A DNA stretch of 64,000 nt from Agrobacterium tumefaciens (GCF_013337285.1 NZ_SUPW01000010.1:62001-126000); one strand, 5' to 3'; counted from the stretch's first letter, positions 28,614 through 37,499 are shown. The notes: generated by a model from the letters alone, not told the origin. Made by a program: numbers and translations.

Positions 28614-29576
28614 ATGACCCAGTCTCCGCGCGCTCCCATCGCCCGCAATACCCCCAATATCGCTGTCGTCGGCGTTGGCGGCGGTGGCGGAAATGCGATC
28701 AACAACATGATTGCCGAGGGCATTAGCGGGGTCGATTTCATCGCAGCCAATACGGACGCGCAGGCGCTGAAGAAAACCAATGCGCCGCGGATGGTGCAGC
28801 TCAGTTCCGAACTGACCGGCGGACTTGGTGCAGGGGCAGATCCGGAAGTCGGCCGGCAGGCGGCGATCGATTCACTCGATGAGATCATGGATCACCTGAG
28901 CGGTTACGACATGTGTTTCATCACCGCCGGCATGGGCGGCGGTACCGGCACCGGTGCTGCCCCGGTGATTGCGGAAGCCTGCCGGGCAAAGAACATCCTC
29001 ACGGTGGGCGTCGTTACCCTGCCGTTCAGCTTCGAGGGCGCGCGCCGCATGCGGGCTGCCGAATACGGTTTTGCCAATCTGCTCAACACGGCCGATACCG
29101 TCATCGTCATTCCCAACCAGAACCTGTTGCGCATCGCTGATGCCGGCACCACCTTCGAGAATGCGCTGAAGACGGCCGACAAGGTCCTGTCGCTCGGCGT
29201 GCGCTGCATCACCGATCTCATTCTGCGCGAGGGTCTGGTCAATCTCGATTTCGCCGATGTGCGCTACGTCATGAAAAATGGCGGCCGGGCGCTGATGGGC
29301 ACGGCACAGGCGAAGGGCGAAAAACGCGCCTCGGAAGCGGCGGCCGCCGCCATCGCCAACCCGCTGCTCGGCGAGCCTTCGCTGAAAGAAGCGCGCGGAG
29401 CGCTGGTGGCCATCTCCGGCGGCAATGATCTGACACTTTATGAGATCGATGAGGCGATGACGCTGGTGCGTGAGGCGGTCAGTGAGGAGACCGATGTGGT
29501 GATGGGCGCTTCCTTCGATCCCACACTGGACGGTGCTTTCAAGATCTCCGTCGTGGCCACCGGCCTGCGCAACTGA
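28614..29576 (+). CDS. ftsZ: FtsZ paralogue lacking the C-terminal tail
   Basis: 320-residue tubulin-like GTPase. The glycine-rich start GVGGGGGNAINNM, nucleotide signature GGGTGTG (108-114) and catalytic T7 loop NLDFADV (210-216) are intact, so GTP binding and hydrolysis should be possible. The protein ends right after the globular core (ISVVATGLRN). It has no intrinsically disordered linker and no C-terminal peptide for FtsA/ZipA-type anchors, unlike the divisome FtsZ of about 500-600 residues in these bacteria. Similar truncated paralogues are known in Sinorhizobium and Agrobacterium. It is not near ftsA or ftsQ. Confidence 0.92.
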   Translation: MTQSPRAPIARNTPNIAVVGVGGGGGNAINNMIAEGISGVDFIAANTDAQALKKTNAPRMVQLSSELTGGLGAGADPEVGRQAAIDSLDEIMDHLSGYDMCFITAGMGGGTGTGAAPVIAEACRAKNILTVGVVTLPFSFEGARRMRAAEYGFANLLNTADTVIVIPNQNLLRIADAGTTFENALKTADKVLSLGVRCITDLILREGLVNLDFADVRYVMKNGGRALMGTAQAKGEKRASEAAAAAIANPLLGEPSLKEARGALVAISGGNDLTLYEIDEAMTLVREAVSEETDVVMGASFDPTLDGAFKISVVATGLRN

Positions 29577-29608
29577 GGTTTCGCTTGAGGCGCGGCGCCG
29601 CCGCGTAT

Positions 29609-29731
29609 TTCTTCTCCCCGTCCGGGGAGAAGGTGGCCCGAAGGGTCGGATGAGGGGGCAACGTTGCCTTATCTCATCACCCTTGCCTCCTCGTCCCGCT
29701 GCCGCGACCTTCTCCCCGGCGGGGAGAAGAA
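29609..29731. repeat. palindromic intergenic repeat, copy 1
   Basis: About 120 bases bounded by CTTCTCCCCGTCCGGGGAGA at one end and CTTCTCCCCGGCGGGGAGAA at the other. Internal GGCCCGAAGGGTC and CGTCCCGCTGCCGCG segments recur at 40310-40432. It is a mobile-looking non-coding element with strong secondary structure. Confidence 0.75.
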
Positions 29732-29821
29732 ACAAGCGGCGTGCTCCTCGCTTCCCAGATAAATCGCCCGTCTTTAGCGGCGACACCTTATAAACAGCGT
29801 CACGCCACAAATTGAACGATC

Positions 29822-29861
29822 AAAGCCGTCGCGGGTAATTTTCGTGACGGCTTTTTGTTGT
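29822..29861 (+). terminator. Rho-independent terminator downstream of ftsZ paralogue
   Basis: AAAGCCGTC and GACGGCTTT arms around a loop, then TTTTTGTTGTTTTT. It lies 245 bases after the ftsZ stop, beyond the repeat. Confidence 0.7.
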
Positions 29862-29941
29862 TTTTGAACAATTATTCCGCCATTCGAGGAGGCGGGGTTG
29901 CAACGCGTCGTTGATAACCAAAAAAGATAATAGTACTCTTT

Positions 29942-29951
29942 ATGTCGACAA
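29942..29951. promoter_or_regulatory. GTCGAC-centred operator candidate before the GntR gene
   Basis: ATGTCGACAA, one mismatch from the palindrome TTGTCGACAA found downstream of the same gene (30676). It sits 13 bases before the GntR start, where binding would repress its own synthesis. Confidence 0.45.
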
Positions 29952-29964
29952 GAAGGATTTGGCT

Positions 29965-30663
29965 ATGACGGATATAATTGCTTCTGCCGAGCGCAAGCGC
30001 GGTTCCGGCGTAAAGATGGTCTATGATCTGCTGCGCGACGAGATTCTCGATCTGGTCCTGCCGCCGGGAAGCCCCATCGATGAGGTGCAACTTGCCGAAC
30101 GATTCAAGATGTCGCGAACACCCATTCGTGAGGCGCTGGTGCGACTTTCGGGCGAGGGGCTGATCGATACGTTGCCGAACCGCTCGACCATGGTGTCGAA
30201 TATCGATTTTCTCAACATGCACACCTACTTCGATGCGCTGGTGCTGATGTACCGGGTCACCACCCAGCTTGCGGCGCAATATCATCGCCCGGAGGATCTG
30301 GCAGGAATCCGCGCCCACAATGCGGAATTCGCCATCGCGGTGGAAGAGCAGAATGCGCTGGCGATGATTTCTACCAATGCAGCCCTTCACCTCTCCATCG
30401 CCGAGGCAGGCAGAAACCCCTATTTCACCAGTCTGTTCAAGCGCCTGCTGGATGAAGGGCGGCGCATTCTGCGGCTTTACTACCAGTCCTATGAGGACCG
30501 TCTGCCGAAGCGTTTCGTCCATGACCATGACGCAATGATTGCTGCCATCGCCGCGCGGGATATCGCCCTTTCGGAAAAACTGGCGCGTGAACATGCCGAA
30601 CAGATCGTGCAGCAGGTGCAGAAATTGCTGGTGCGCAATGAGCGGCTGGAAATAAATCTGTAG
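29965..30663 (+). CDS. GntR-family (FCD) regulator of the hydroxyproline-type island
   Basis: 232 residues. The winged helix (about 15-80) contains the GntR hallmark MSRTPIREALVRLSGEGLI, followed by an all-helical FCD ligand domain with conserved His residues (HLSIAEAG, HDAMIAAI, REHAEQI) that usually bind a metal and an organic acid. AAGGA upstream supports the ATG at 29965 over an earlier in-frame start. It is the first gene of the 30-40 kb island, 109 bases before the DapA-family gene, with GTCGAC sites on both sides. Confidence 0.9.
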   Translation: MTDIIASAERKRGSGVKMVYDLLRDEILDLVLPPGSPIDEVQLAERFKMSRTPIREALVRLSGEGLIDTLPNRSTMVSNIDFLNMHTYFDALVLMYRVTTQLAAQYHRPEDLAGIRAHNAEFAIAVEEQNALAMISTNAALHLSIAEAGRNPYFTSLFKRLLDEGRRILRLYYQSYEDRLPKRFVHDHDAMIAAIAARDIALSEKLAREHAEQIVQQVQKLLVRNERLEINL

Positions 30664-30675
30664 CTTGTCGATTTC

Positions 30676-30685
30676 TTGTCGACAA
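30676..30685. promoter_or_regulatory. TTGTCGACAA operator candidate between GntR and DapA-family genes
   Basis: Perfect 10-base palindrome in a short AT-rich gap, of the form TNGTnnACNA typical of FCD-type GntR sites. A second partial copy (TTGTCGATT) lies 12 bases upstream. Confidence 0.5.
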
Positions 30686-30772
30686 ATAAAATACAAGATA
30701 GTAATGTCCCTGTTGAAAGGGTGGCGCATAGCTGCGTCCATTCCTGAGAACCATGTGCCTTAGGAGCTAATA

Positions 30773-31738
30773 ATGACGGCCAGCATTTTTTCCGGCGTGA
30801 TTCCCGCCTTGATGACCCCCTGCAAGGAAGATCGCACCCCCGATTTTGATGCGCTTGTGCGCAAGGGCAAGGAACTGATCGCCGATGGCATGTCGGCCGT
30901 CGTCTATTGCGGTTCCATGGGCGACTGGCCGCTCCTCACCGATGAGCAGCGCATGGAAGGCGTTGAGCGTCTGGTCAAGGCCGGCATTCCTGTTATCGTC
31001 GGCACCGGTGCGGTCAACACGGCGTCCGCCGTGGCGCATGCCGCCCACGCCCAGAAAGTTGGCGCCAAGGGCCTGATGGTCATCCCTCGCGTCCTGTCTC
31101 GCGGTTCGGTCATCGCGGCCCAGAAGGCGCACTTCAAGGCCATTCTCTCGGCCGCTCCTGAAATTCCGGCTGTCATCTACAACAGCCCCTATTACGGTTT
31201 CGCCACCCGCGCCGATCTCTTCTTCGCGCTGCGTGCCGAGCACAAGAATCTCGTCGGTTTCAAGGAATTCGGCGGTCCGGCTGATATGCGTTATGCGGCT
31301 GAAAACATCACCAGCCGTGATGACGACGTGACCCTGATGATCGGCGTCGATACCGCTGTTTTCCACGGCTTCGTCAACTGCGGCGCAACCGGTGCCATCA
31401 CCGGCATCGGCAATGTTTTGCCGAAGGAAGTCATTCACATGTGCAAGCTGTCGCAGGCCGCCGCCAAGGGCGATGCGGATGCCCGCGTCCGCGCGCTGGA
31501 ACTGGAGCAGGCGCTTGCCGTGCTGTCCTCCTTCGACGAAGGCCCGGATCTGGTTCTCTATTTCAAGCACATGATGGTGCTGAAGGGCGACAAGGAATAC
31601 ACGCTGCACTTCAACGAGACCGATGCCCTGACGGACAGCCAGCGCGGTTATGTCGAGGCTCAGTTCAAGCTGTTCAACAGCTGGTATGCCGACTGGAGCA
31701 AGCTTCCGGGCGCGGTGCAGACCTGCAAGGCTGCGTGA
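30773..31738 (+). CDS. dihydrodipicolinate synthase (DapA)-family aldolase/deaminase
   Basis: 321-residue class I aldolase-fold enzyme. The Schiff-base Lys is in LVGFKEFGG and the conserved Tyr in VIYNSPYYGF. Family members include keto-acid aldolases and Delta1-pyrroline-4-hydroxy-2-carboxylate deaminase of hydroxyproline breakdown. The latter is attractive here because of the proline-derivative genes downstream, but no alpha-ketoglutaric semialdehyde dehydrogenase is in the window. AGGAG precedes the ATG. A perfect terminator follows the stop. Confidence 0.85.
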   Translation: MTASIFSGVIPALMTPCKEDRTPDFDALVRKGKELIADGMSAVVYCGSMGDWPLLTDEQRMEGVERLVKAGIPVIVGTGAVNTASAVAHAAHAQKVGAKGLMVIPRVLSRGSVIAAQKAHFKAILSAAPEIPAVIYNSPYYGFATRADLFFALRAEHKNLVGFKEFGGPADMRYAAENITSRDDDVTLMIGVDTAVFHGFVNCGATGAITGIGNVLPKEVIHMCKLSQAAAKGDADARVRALELEQALAVLSSFDEGPDLVLYFKHMMVLKGDKEYTLHFNETDALTDSQRGYVEAQFKLFNSWYADWSKLPGAVQTCKAA

Positions 31739-31752
31739 TTAACTGCAGTGAG

Positions 31753-31783
31753 AAAAAAAGGCCCGCATTTGCGGGCCTTTTTT
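31753..31783. terminator. bidirectional Rho-independent terminator
   Basis: AAAAAAAGGCCCGC, loop ATTT, GCGGGCCTTTTTT between two convergent genes. The A-run and T-run make it work in both directions. Confidence 0.92.
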
Positions 31784-31803
31784 ATTTCCATATCCAAACG
31801 CGG

Positions 31804-32841
31804 TCAGGAGACCGCGTCCAGCCCTTGTTCCAGCAGCCGGTCGAGCCCGGCCATTTCAGCGGCGGAAAGTGCAATGCCTTCGCTCTCGGATTTGGCACGC
31901 GCCGCAAAGCGGCGGCCGGAGGGCAGGCGGGCGCCCTGGCCGACGATGGCGTCAAACAGGATTTCGGCCCGTTGGAAAGGATCGCCGGGGCGGCCCTTGG
32001 CGAAGGCTTCCGGAGAAAACGCGACGATCAATTCACCATGGGTCGGCGCAAGTGTTGTCGTGCCGAGAAATTCCAGCGCTTCGGGGCTGGTCAGGTCGCC
32101 GATCATGATGCCGGCGAGCAGTTCGATCATGGTGCCGATCGCTGACCCCTTGTGGCCGCCGAAAGGCAGCATGGAACCGGCAAGGGCGGCTTCCGGGTCA
32201 GTCGTCGGCTTGCCTTCGGCGTCCAGCGCCCATCCTTCGGGCAGGGATTTGCCTGCGCGCCGGTGCAGTTCGATTTCGCCGCGCGCCGCAACCGACGTGG
32301 CGAAATCGAAGACATAAGGCGAAGTATCCTTGCGCGGCCAGCCGAAAGCGAAAGGATTGGTGCCAAGCAGCGGCTTGCTGCCGCCCGTGGGGGCAACGGT
32401 GGAATAGCTAGGGCACATCACCAGTCCAGCGAGACCATTCGATGTCAGCCCCTCGACCTCCGGCCAGAGCGCCGAGAAATGCGTGCAGTCATTGATGACG
32501 AGCGCGGCGATGCCCGAACGTTTCGCCCGCTCCACCAGAACCGGCAGGCCCAGTTCGAAGGCGGGATTGGCAAAGCCGCCATTGGCGTTGACTTTGACGA
32601 TCGCCGTGCCGTCGTCCTCAGCCACATCAGGGATCGCGTCCGGCTTCACCTTGCCGGCCTTGACGGTGCGCAGCGCGCCTTCGATGCGGTAGATGCCGTG
32701 GGATTTGCAAGCGTCGCGTTCACCGGCGGTAATGACGCGGGCAAGTGCTCCCGACTGCACCTCATTCAGCCCCGCCTTGCGGAAAATTTCTTCAACCCGC
32801 TTTGAAAGTGCATCAATGGTCAGGGTGGTGGCGTCGCTCAT
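31804..32841 (-). CDS. Ldh2/malate dehydrogenase-family reductase, probable Delta1-pyrroline-2-carboxylate reductase
   Basis: 345-residue NAD(P)H oxidoreductase of the malate/L-lactate dehydrogenase type (not classical LDH). Motifs CKSHGIYRI, INDCTHFSALWP, GTNPFAFGWP and PFGGHKGSAIGTMIELLAG are those of the DpkA/LhpD group, which reduces cyclic imino acids to L-proline or L-pipecolate. Aconitase X and proline-racemase-family dehydratases make Delta1-pyrroline-2-carboxylate, so this is the expected next step. GGAGG precedes the ATG at 32841 (an adjacent ATG at 32844 is possible). It diverges from the importer at 33220, sharing an operator-like motif. Confidence 0.85.
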   Translation of the reverse strand: MSDATTLTIDALSKRVEEIFRKAGLNEVQSGALARVITAGERDACKSHGIYRIEGALRTVKAGKVKPDAIPDVAEDDGTAIVKVNANGGFANPAFELGLPVLVERAKRSGIAALVINDCTHFSALWPEVEGLTSNGLAGLVMCPSYSTVAPTGGSKPLLGTNPFAFGWPRKDTSPYVFDFATSVAARGEIELHRRAGKSLPEGWALDAEGKPTTDPEAALAGSMLPFGGHKGSAIGTMIELLAGIMIGDLTSPEALEFLGTTTLAPTHGELIVAFSPEAFAKGRPGDPFQRAEILFDAIVGQGARLPSGRRFAARAKSESEGIALSAAEMAGLDRLLEQGLDAVS

Positions 32842-32873
32842 CATGATCCTCCGATATCGGCTCGCACATCTTG

Positions 32874-32892
32874 AATACATAAAGTATACAAA
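32874..32892 (-). promoter_or_regulatory. operator-like motif, copy A (TTTGTATACT)
   Basis: On the minus strand TTTGTATACT, three bases, TGTATT, ending 33 bases before the reductase start. It matches 33121-33139 at 16 of 19 positions and faces the opposite gene. The 228 bases between the two copies hold nothing else I can support. Confidence 0.55.
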
Positions 32893-33120
32893 GGCGGTTC
32901 TATTGCAACTCGTCTTTTCGGTGAAGCGCGAGAAAGCGTAAATCCGCTTTCAAGATACATAGTTTTCCCTTTTCGTGACGGTTTCCTCTTCCTCCACATT
33001 CCCGAGTGGGCTGAAGCCGCTGCGCCGGCTCAAGTCCTTGGGCTGAAAAGAGTCTTTCCGCCGTAACCCGGCACCGCCGCCGTGCGGCAAATCCCGATTG
33101 TTCGCAACTGCAAAATTCTT

Positions 33121-33139
33121 TTTGTATACTAGTTGTATT
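33121..33139 (+). promoter_or_regulatory. operator-like motif, copy B (TTTGTATACT)
   Basis: TTTGTATACT, AGT, TGTATT, about 80 bases before the importer binding-protein gene. It is the plus-strand partner of the copy at 32874. A common regulator for both divergent transcripts is the simplest reading. Confidence 0.55.
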
Positions 33140-33219
33140 TTTATGTTGATTTATCGGCCCCATAGGGAAATAGTGACCGCGCCTTCAACGGGCAGACCAA
33201 TTGTGGGAGCAAATCAACA

Positions 33220-34026
33220 ATGAAAAAATCGGTCATCATCGCCGGCCTCCTGGCCGCCACTTCCGTTATTACGCCGGCCAAGGCCGACAAGCTTGACGAC
33301 ATCATTTCCTCCGGCACGCTGCGCTGCGCTGTTGTGCTCGATTTCCCGCCGATGGGTGCGCGTGACGACGCAAACAACCCTGTTGGTTTCGACGTCGATT
33401 ATTGCAACGATCTCGCCAAGGCGCTCGGCGTCACGGCTGAAATCGTTGAGACGCCGTTCCCCGAGCGTATTCCGGCACTGATGTCGGGCCGCGTCGATGT
33501 CGGCGTTGCTTCTACTTCCGACACGCTTGAGCGCGCCAAGACGGTCGGCATGACCGTGCCTTACTTCGCTTTCGAAATGGCTGTTACCGCCAACGACAAG
33601 TCGGGCATCAAGTCCTTCGAGGACATGAAGGGCAAGACGGTCGGTGCAACGGCCGGTACGTTCGAAGCCATCGCGCTTGAAAAGTCGGTCAAGGAGTGGG
33701 GAACCGGCGAGTTCCGTCCTTACCAGACGCAGGCCGATGTTTTCCTCGCGCTCAGCCAGGGCCAGATTGACGCCACGGTTTCCACCTCGACGGTTGCACA
33801 GTCCAACGTCAAGGGCGGTAAGTTCAAAGGCATTTCGGTCGTCGGCAAGGCTCCCTATGACATCGATTACGTCGCGCTCTTCACCAACCGCGATGAATAT
33901 GGTCTCATCAACTACCTGAACCTCTTCATCAACCAGCAGGTTCGCACCGGCCGTTACGCCGAACTCTATGAAAAATGGGTTGGCGGCGAAGTTCCCTCGC
34001 TCACCGTCAACGGCGTTTATCGCTGA
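33220..34026 (+). CDS. family 3 solute-binding protein (polar amino acid type)
   Basis: 268 residues with a signal peptide ending AKA before DKLDDI. The mature part has the family-3 pattern GTLRCAVVLDFPPMGARDD, VGFDVDYCNDLAKALG and a conserved KTVGATAGTFE. It binds a small amino or imino acid in the periplasm. It is the first gene of a run of importer and catabolic genes that includes aconitase X, so a hydroxyproline or proline derivative is a good candidate ligand. Confidence 0.92.
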   Translation: MKKSVIIAGLLAATSVITPAKADKLDDIISSGTLRCAVVLDFPPMGARDDANNPVGFDVDYCNDLAKALGVTAEIVETPFPERIPALMSGRVDVGVASTSDTLERAKTVGMTVPYFAFEMAVTANDKSGIKSFEDMKGKTVGATAGTFEAIALEKSVKEWGTGEFRPYQTQADVFLALSQGQIDATVSTSTVAQSNVKGGKFKGISVVGKAPYDIDYVALFTNRDEYGLINYLNLFINQQVRTGRYAELYEKWVGGEVPSLTVNGVYR

Positions 34027-34041
34027 TCAGGACTTTTCGTA

Positions 34042-34070
34042 AACGGCGCGGTCAAAATGATCGCGCCGTT
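34042..34070 (+). promoter_or_regulatory. hairpin after the binding-protein gene
   Basis: Nine-pair stem AACGGCGCG/CGCGCCGTT with an 11-base loop and no T-run. Placed between binding protein and permease, it probably protects the upstream mRNA and sets the higher binding-protein level. Confidence 0.6.
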
Positions 34071-34098
34071 GACCGTTTCTGAAAAGGCGGGACGCTTA

Positions 34099-34764
34099 AT
34101 GTTCAACTATACATTCCAATGGAATCAGGCGCTGAAGGCTTTGCCGCAGCTTCTGGACGGCGCGGTGGTGACGCTGCAGATCGCCCTTCTGTCGATGGCG
34201 ATTGGCCTAGCCTTCGCCATTCTGCTGACGCTGTTCCGGCTCTCCGGCAATAGAATTCTGGGCGCCATCGCCTCTGTCTGGGTGGAAATCGCCCGCAACA
34301 CGCCGGCGCTGTTCCAGATTTACATGGCCCATTTCGGTCTCGGCAATTTCGGCATTCATCTCAGCCCCTTCACAGCACTTCTGGCCGGCATCGCCTTCAA
34401 TAATGCCGGTTATCTGGCGGAAAATTTCCGCGGTGCGCTGAAGGCGATTCCCGATACGCAGACGCGCTCCGGCCGTTCGCTCGGCATGACCTCGATGCAG
34501 ACCTTCCGTCTCATCATCATGCCGCAGATGCTGCGCGTCGCCTTTCTGCCGGCCACCAACCAGATGGTCTGGGCGATCCTCATGACCTCGCTTGGTGTTA
34601 CGGTCGGCATGAATACGGATCTCGCCGGTGTCACGCAGGCGCTCAATGCGCGCTCGTTCCGCACCTTCGAATTCTTCGCGCTCGCCGCGGTCATCTATTA
34701 CGTGATCGCCAAGATCGTCACGCTCGCCGCCAGAATGCTGGCCTGGCGTCTGTTCCGTTACTGA
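34099..34764 (+). CDS. amino-acid ABC transporter permease (HisM/GlnP type)
   Basis: 221-residue inner-membrane permease with about five helices. The family segment EIARNTPALFQIYMAHFGLG and the coupling loop SGRSLGMTSMQTFRLIIMPQ are present. The ATG at 34099 is preceded by GGCGGGAC; an upstream GTG- or ATG-like start would add a non-conserved tail. It pairs with the permease starting 12 bases after its stop. Confidence 0.92.
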   Translation: MFNYTFQWNQALKALPQLLDGAVVTLQIALLSMAIGLAFAILLTLFRLSGNRILGAIASVWVEIARNTPALFQIYMAHFGLGNFGIHLSPFTALLAGIAFNNAGYLAENFRGALKAIPDTQTRSGRSLGMTSMQTFRLIIMPQMLRVAFLPATNQMVWAILMTSLGVTVGMNTDLAGVTQALNARSFRTFEFFALAAVIYYVIAKIVTLAARMLAWRLFRY

Positions 34765-34776
34765 GAGAGGTGCGCC

Positions 34777-35430
34777 ATGTTTGAAACCGCTCTCACCTGG
34801 AGTGATCTCGCCTTCCTTGCCAAGGGTGCGGGGATGACGCTTGCCGTCACCGCCGTCGCCGTCACGGCAGGCACCATCATGGGGATCATCTTCGGTGTCA
34901 TCCGCTTCCAGCTCGGGGCCTACTGGTCCCTGCCGCTGACCTTCGTGCTGGATATTTTCCGCTCCGTGCCGCTTTTGATCCAGCTGGTGCTCGGCAACGC
35001 CTTCCAGTCGATCGCCAAGCTCGGCTGGCCGCCCTTCACCACCTCCTGCGTGGTGCTGTCGCTTTATACGGCAGCCTATTGCACCGAGATCGTGCGCGGC
35101 GGCATCGATGCCGTGCCGTCCAACACGCGCCGCGCCTGCCGGTCGCTCGGCATGACGTGGTCGCAGGACATGCGCTACATCGTGCTGCCGCTCGCCACCC
35201 GCGTGTCGCTGCCGTCCTGGATCGGCCTGACGCTCGGCGTCATGAAGGATTCCGCACTGGTGCTGTGGCTCGGCCTCATTGAGCTTCTGCGCGCCTCGCA
35301 AATCCTCGTCACCCGTCTTCAGGAACCGCTGACCATCCTGATGATCTGCGGCGCCATCTACTTCCTTATCAGCTTCCCCATCGCCCGCCTTGGCGGGTAT
35401 CTCGAAAGACGGTGGTCCCCCAATGATTGA
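34777..35430 (+). CDS. amino-acid ABC transporter permease, second subunit
   Basis: 217 residues with five or so helices; DIFRSVPLLIQLVLGNAFQS and the coupling loop ACRSLGMTWSQDMRYIVLPL define the family. GAGAGG precedes the ATG. The stop overlaps the ATPase gene by eight bases. Confidence 0.92.
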   Translation: MFETALTWSDLAFLAKGAGMTLAVTAVAVTAGTIMGIIFGVIRFQLGAYWSLPLTFVLDIFRSVPLLIQLVLGNAFQSIAKLGWPPFTTSCVVLSLYTAAYCTEIVRGGIDAVPSNTRRACRSLGMTWSQDMRYIVLPLATRVSLPSWIGLTLGVMKDSALVLWLGLIELLRASQILVTRLQEPLTILMICGAIYFLISFPIARLGGYLERRWSPND

Positions 35431-36145
35431 GATCGAAAACGTCCGCAAATCCTTCGGCCCGCTGGAGGTTCTGAAAGGGATCAACCTCACCGTCAACAAT
35501 GGCGAGGTCGTCACCATCATCGGTGGTTCCGGTTCCGGCAAATCGACGTTGCTGACCTGCATCAACGGCCTCGAGCCGATCGACAGCGGCAAGATCACCA
35601 TTGACGGCACGGAAGTGCATGCCAAATCGACCGACCTCAACAAGCTGCGCCGCAAGGTCGGCATCGTCTTCCAGCAATGGAACGCCTTTCCGCATCTGAC
35701 GGTGCTGGAAAACGTCATGCTGGCGCCGCGCAAGGTGCTTGGCATTTCCAAGGAGCAGGCCGAGGAAATCGCGGTCAAGCAATTGACCCATGTGGGCCTT
35801 GCCGAAAAGCTGAAGGTCTATCCGAACCGCATGTCGGGCGGCCAGCAACAGCGCATGGCGATTGCGCGTGCGCTTGCCATGTCGCCGGAATATATGCTGT
35901 TCGACGAAGTCACCTCAGCGCTTGATCCGATGCTGGTGGGTGAAGTGCTCGACACGCTGAAGATGCTGGCGGATGAGGGCATGACGATGATCTGCGTCAC
36001 GCATGAAATGGCCTTTGCCCGGGATGTCTCCAATCGCGTCGCCTTCTTCCATCAGGGCGTGATGGCGGAAATCGGCACGCCCGACCAGTTGTTCGGCGCG
36101 CCGCAGCATGCCGAAACCCAGAAGTTCCTGGCGAGCGTGCGATAA
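35423..36145 (+). CDS. amino-acid ABC transporter ATP-binding protein (GlnQ type)
   Basis: 240-residue ATPase with Walker A GGSGSGKST (about 33-41), Q-loop VFQQWNAFPHL, signature MSGGQQQRMAIARAL, Walker B MLFDEVTSALD and switch VTHEMAFAR. Glu-Val after Walker B Asp is standard for this subfamily. It overlaps the permease before it and the oxidase gene after it (TAATG), so uptake and oxidation are co-expressed. Confidence 0.95.
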   Translation: MIEIENVRKSFGPLEVLKGINLTVNNGEVVTIIGGSGSGKSTLLTCINGLEPIDSGKITIDGTEVHAKSTDLNKLRRKVGIVFQQWNAFPHLTVLENVMLAPRKVLGISKEQAEEIAVKQLTHVGLAEKLKVYPNRMSGGQQQRMAIARALAMSPEYMLFDEVTSALDPMLVGEVLDTLKMLADEGMTMICVTHEMAFARDVSNRVAFFHQGVMAEIGTPDQLFGAPQHAETQKFLASVR

Positions 36146-37386
36146 TGCCTGCGAATGATGTCATCGTCATAGGGGCCGGCGTCGTCGGCCTCTCGGCGGC
36201 AATCGCCGCGCAGGGCCGTGGCCTCTCGGTCACGGTCATCGACCGCGAGGGACCGGCGGCGGGTGCTTCGGCCGGCAATGCCGGCGCTTTCGCCTTCACC
36301 GATATCCTGCCGCTCGCGTCGCCGGGCATTCTCTGGAAAGCGCCAAAATGGCTGCTCGATCCGCTCGGGCCGCTCAGCGTGCCGCCGGCCTATGCGCTGA
36401 AGATTGCGCCATGGATGTTCCGCTTCTGGCGGGCCTGCGCCGCCTCGAAGGTGGAGCACTCCACCGCCGCCCAGACGGCGCTGATGGATCTTTCCAGAGC
36501 CGAGCTGGAGCCGTTCCTCAAAAAGACCGATACGATGACCATGCTGCGCAAGGAGGGCAACCTCCAGGTCTATGAAAGCGAAGCGGAATTCGAAGCTTCG
36601 CTGGCCGGCTGGAAAGCGCGCGAGCGCCACGGCATCGAGTTCCGGCATCTCAATGCCGATCAGATGGCCGAGATACAGCCCGGCATCGCGCCGCGTTTTA
36701 CCTGCGGCACGTTTACGCCGGGGTGGTATTCCATCGCCGATCCCAAGCTTTATACGCTGGCGCTGGCGGACCGTTTCCGCGCCATTGGCGGGCGTATCGA
36801 GCGTCTCGATATCGCGTCGCTCCGGCCGCTGGAAGACGGCGTCGAAGTGGTGAGTAACGATGGCCGCACGCGCAAGGCAAGCAAGGTGGTGCTGGCGGCG
36901 GGGGCTTTCTCGCACCGCATCGCCCGTTCGCTCGGGGAAAAAATTCCGCTGGAAACGGAACGGGGGTATAATACCACCCTGCCACCAGGCGCTTTCGATC
37001 TACGCACGCAGGTGACGTTTGGCGGCCATGGTTTCGTCGTCACCCGGCTTTGCAGCGGCATCCGTGTCGGCGGCGCGGTGGAACTTGGCGGGCTGGAGCT
37101 TCCGGCCAACTTCGCCCGTTCCGAGGCGCTTTTGGCCAAGGCGAAGAGTTTCCTGCCGGGCCTGAAAACCGAAGGTGGCAAGCAGTGGATGGGTTTCCGC
37201 CCGTCGCTGCCGGATAGCCTGCCGGCCATTGGCGAAGCGCGGCACACGGCGCGGGTGGTCTATGCTTTCGGCCACGGGCATCTGGGGCTGACACAATCGG
37301 CGGGTACGGCCCGCATCGTCGCCGATCTTCTGACGGGCCAAAAACCCGCCATCGATACAAGGGCATTTTCGCCGCAACGTTTCTAG
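36145..37386 (+). CDS. FAD-dependent D-amino/imino acid dehydrogenase (DadA-like)
   Basis: 413-residue DAO-fold flavoprotein. The FAD-binding motif [21 protein letters not shown] is at residues 5-25 and the C-terminal FAD contact region [21 protein letters not shown] is present. DadA relatives oxidise D-amino acids or cis-4-hydroxy-D-proline to imines, usually passing electrons to the respiratory chain. In this island cis-4-hydroxy-D-proline or D-proline is a plausible substrate. The start overlaps the ATPase stop, and a dyad terminator follows. Confidence 0.88.
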   Translation: MPANDVIVIGAGVVGLSAAIAAQGRGLSVTVIDREGPAAGASAGNAGAFAFTDILPLASPGILWKAPKWLLDPLGPLSVPPAYALKIAPWMFRFWRACAASKVEHSTAAQTALMDLSRAELEPFLKKTDTMTMLRKEGNLQVYESEAEFEASLAGWKARERHGIEFRHLNADQMAEIQPGIAPRFTCGTFTPGWYSIADPKLYTLALADRFRAIGGRIERLDIASLRPLEDGVEVVSNDGRTRKASKVVLAAGAFSHRIARSLGEKIPLETERGYNTTLPPGAFDLRTQVTFGGHGFVVTRLCSGIRVGGAVELGGLELPANFARSEALLAKAKSFLPGLKTEGGKQWMGFRPSLPDSLPAIGEARHTARVVYAFGHGHLGLTQSAGTARIVADLLTGQKPAIDTRAFSPQRF

Positions 37387-37436
37387 AGAATTTTGGCTTT
37401 TCTCCGAAACGCAAAAATTCTCTAGCTCTTTTTTTC
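37383..37436 (+). terminator. inverted repeat with T-run after the oxidase gene
   Basis: Perfect 12-base arms CTAGAGAATTTT (37383-37394) and AAAATTCTCTAG (37414-37425), then CTCTTTTTTTC. It may reduce but not abolish readthrough into aconitase X, whose start is 64 bases further on. Confidence 0.7.
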
Positions 37437-37499
37437 ACGCATTTTCTGGGCGTAAAACCGCGACGCACTTTTGACGGAAATGCTTCAGGGAGATTTTCG

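Noticed and set aside
34207-35778. A 523-codon open frame on the minus strand
   Set aside because: It lies opposite two permease genes and an ATPase with clear motifs; its translation is rich in Arg, Asp, Gly and His without any domain, typical of antisense shadows in GC-rich DNA.
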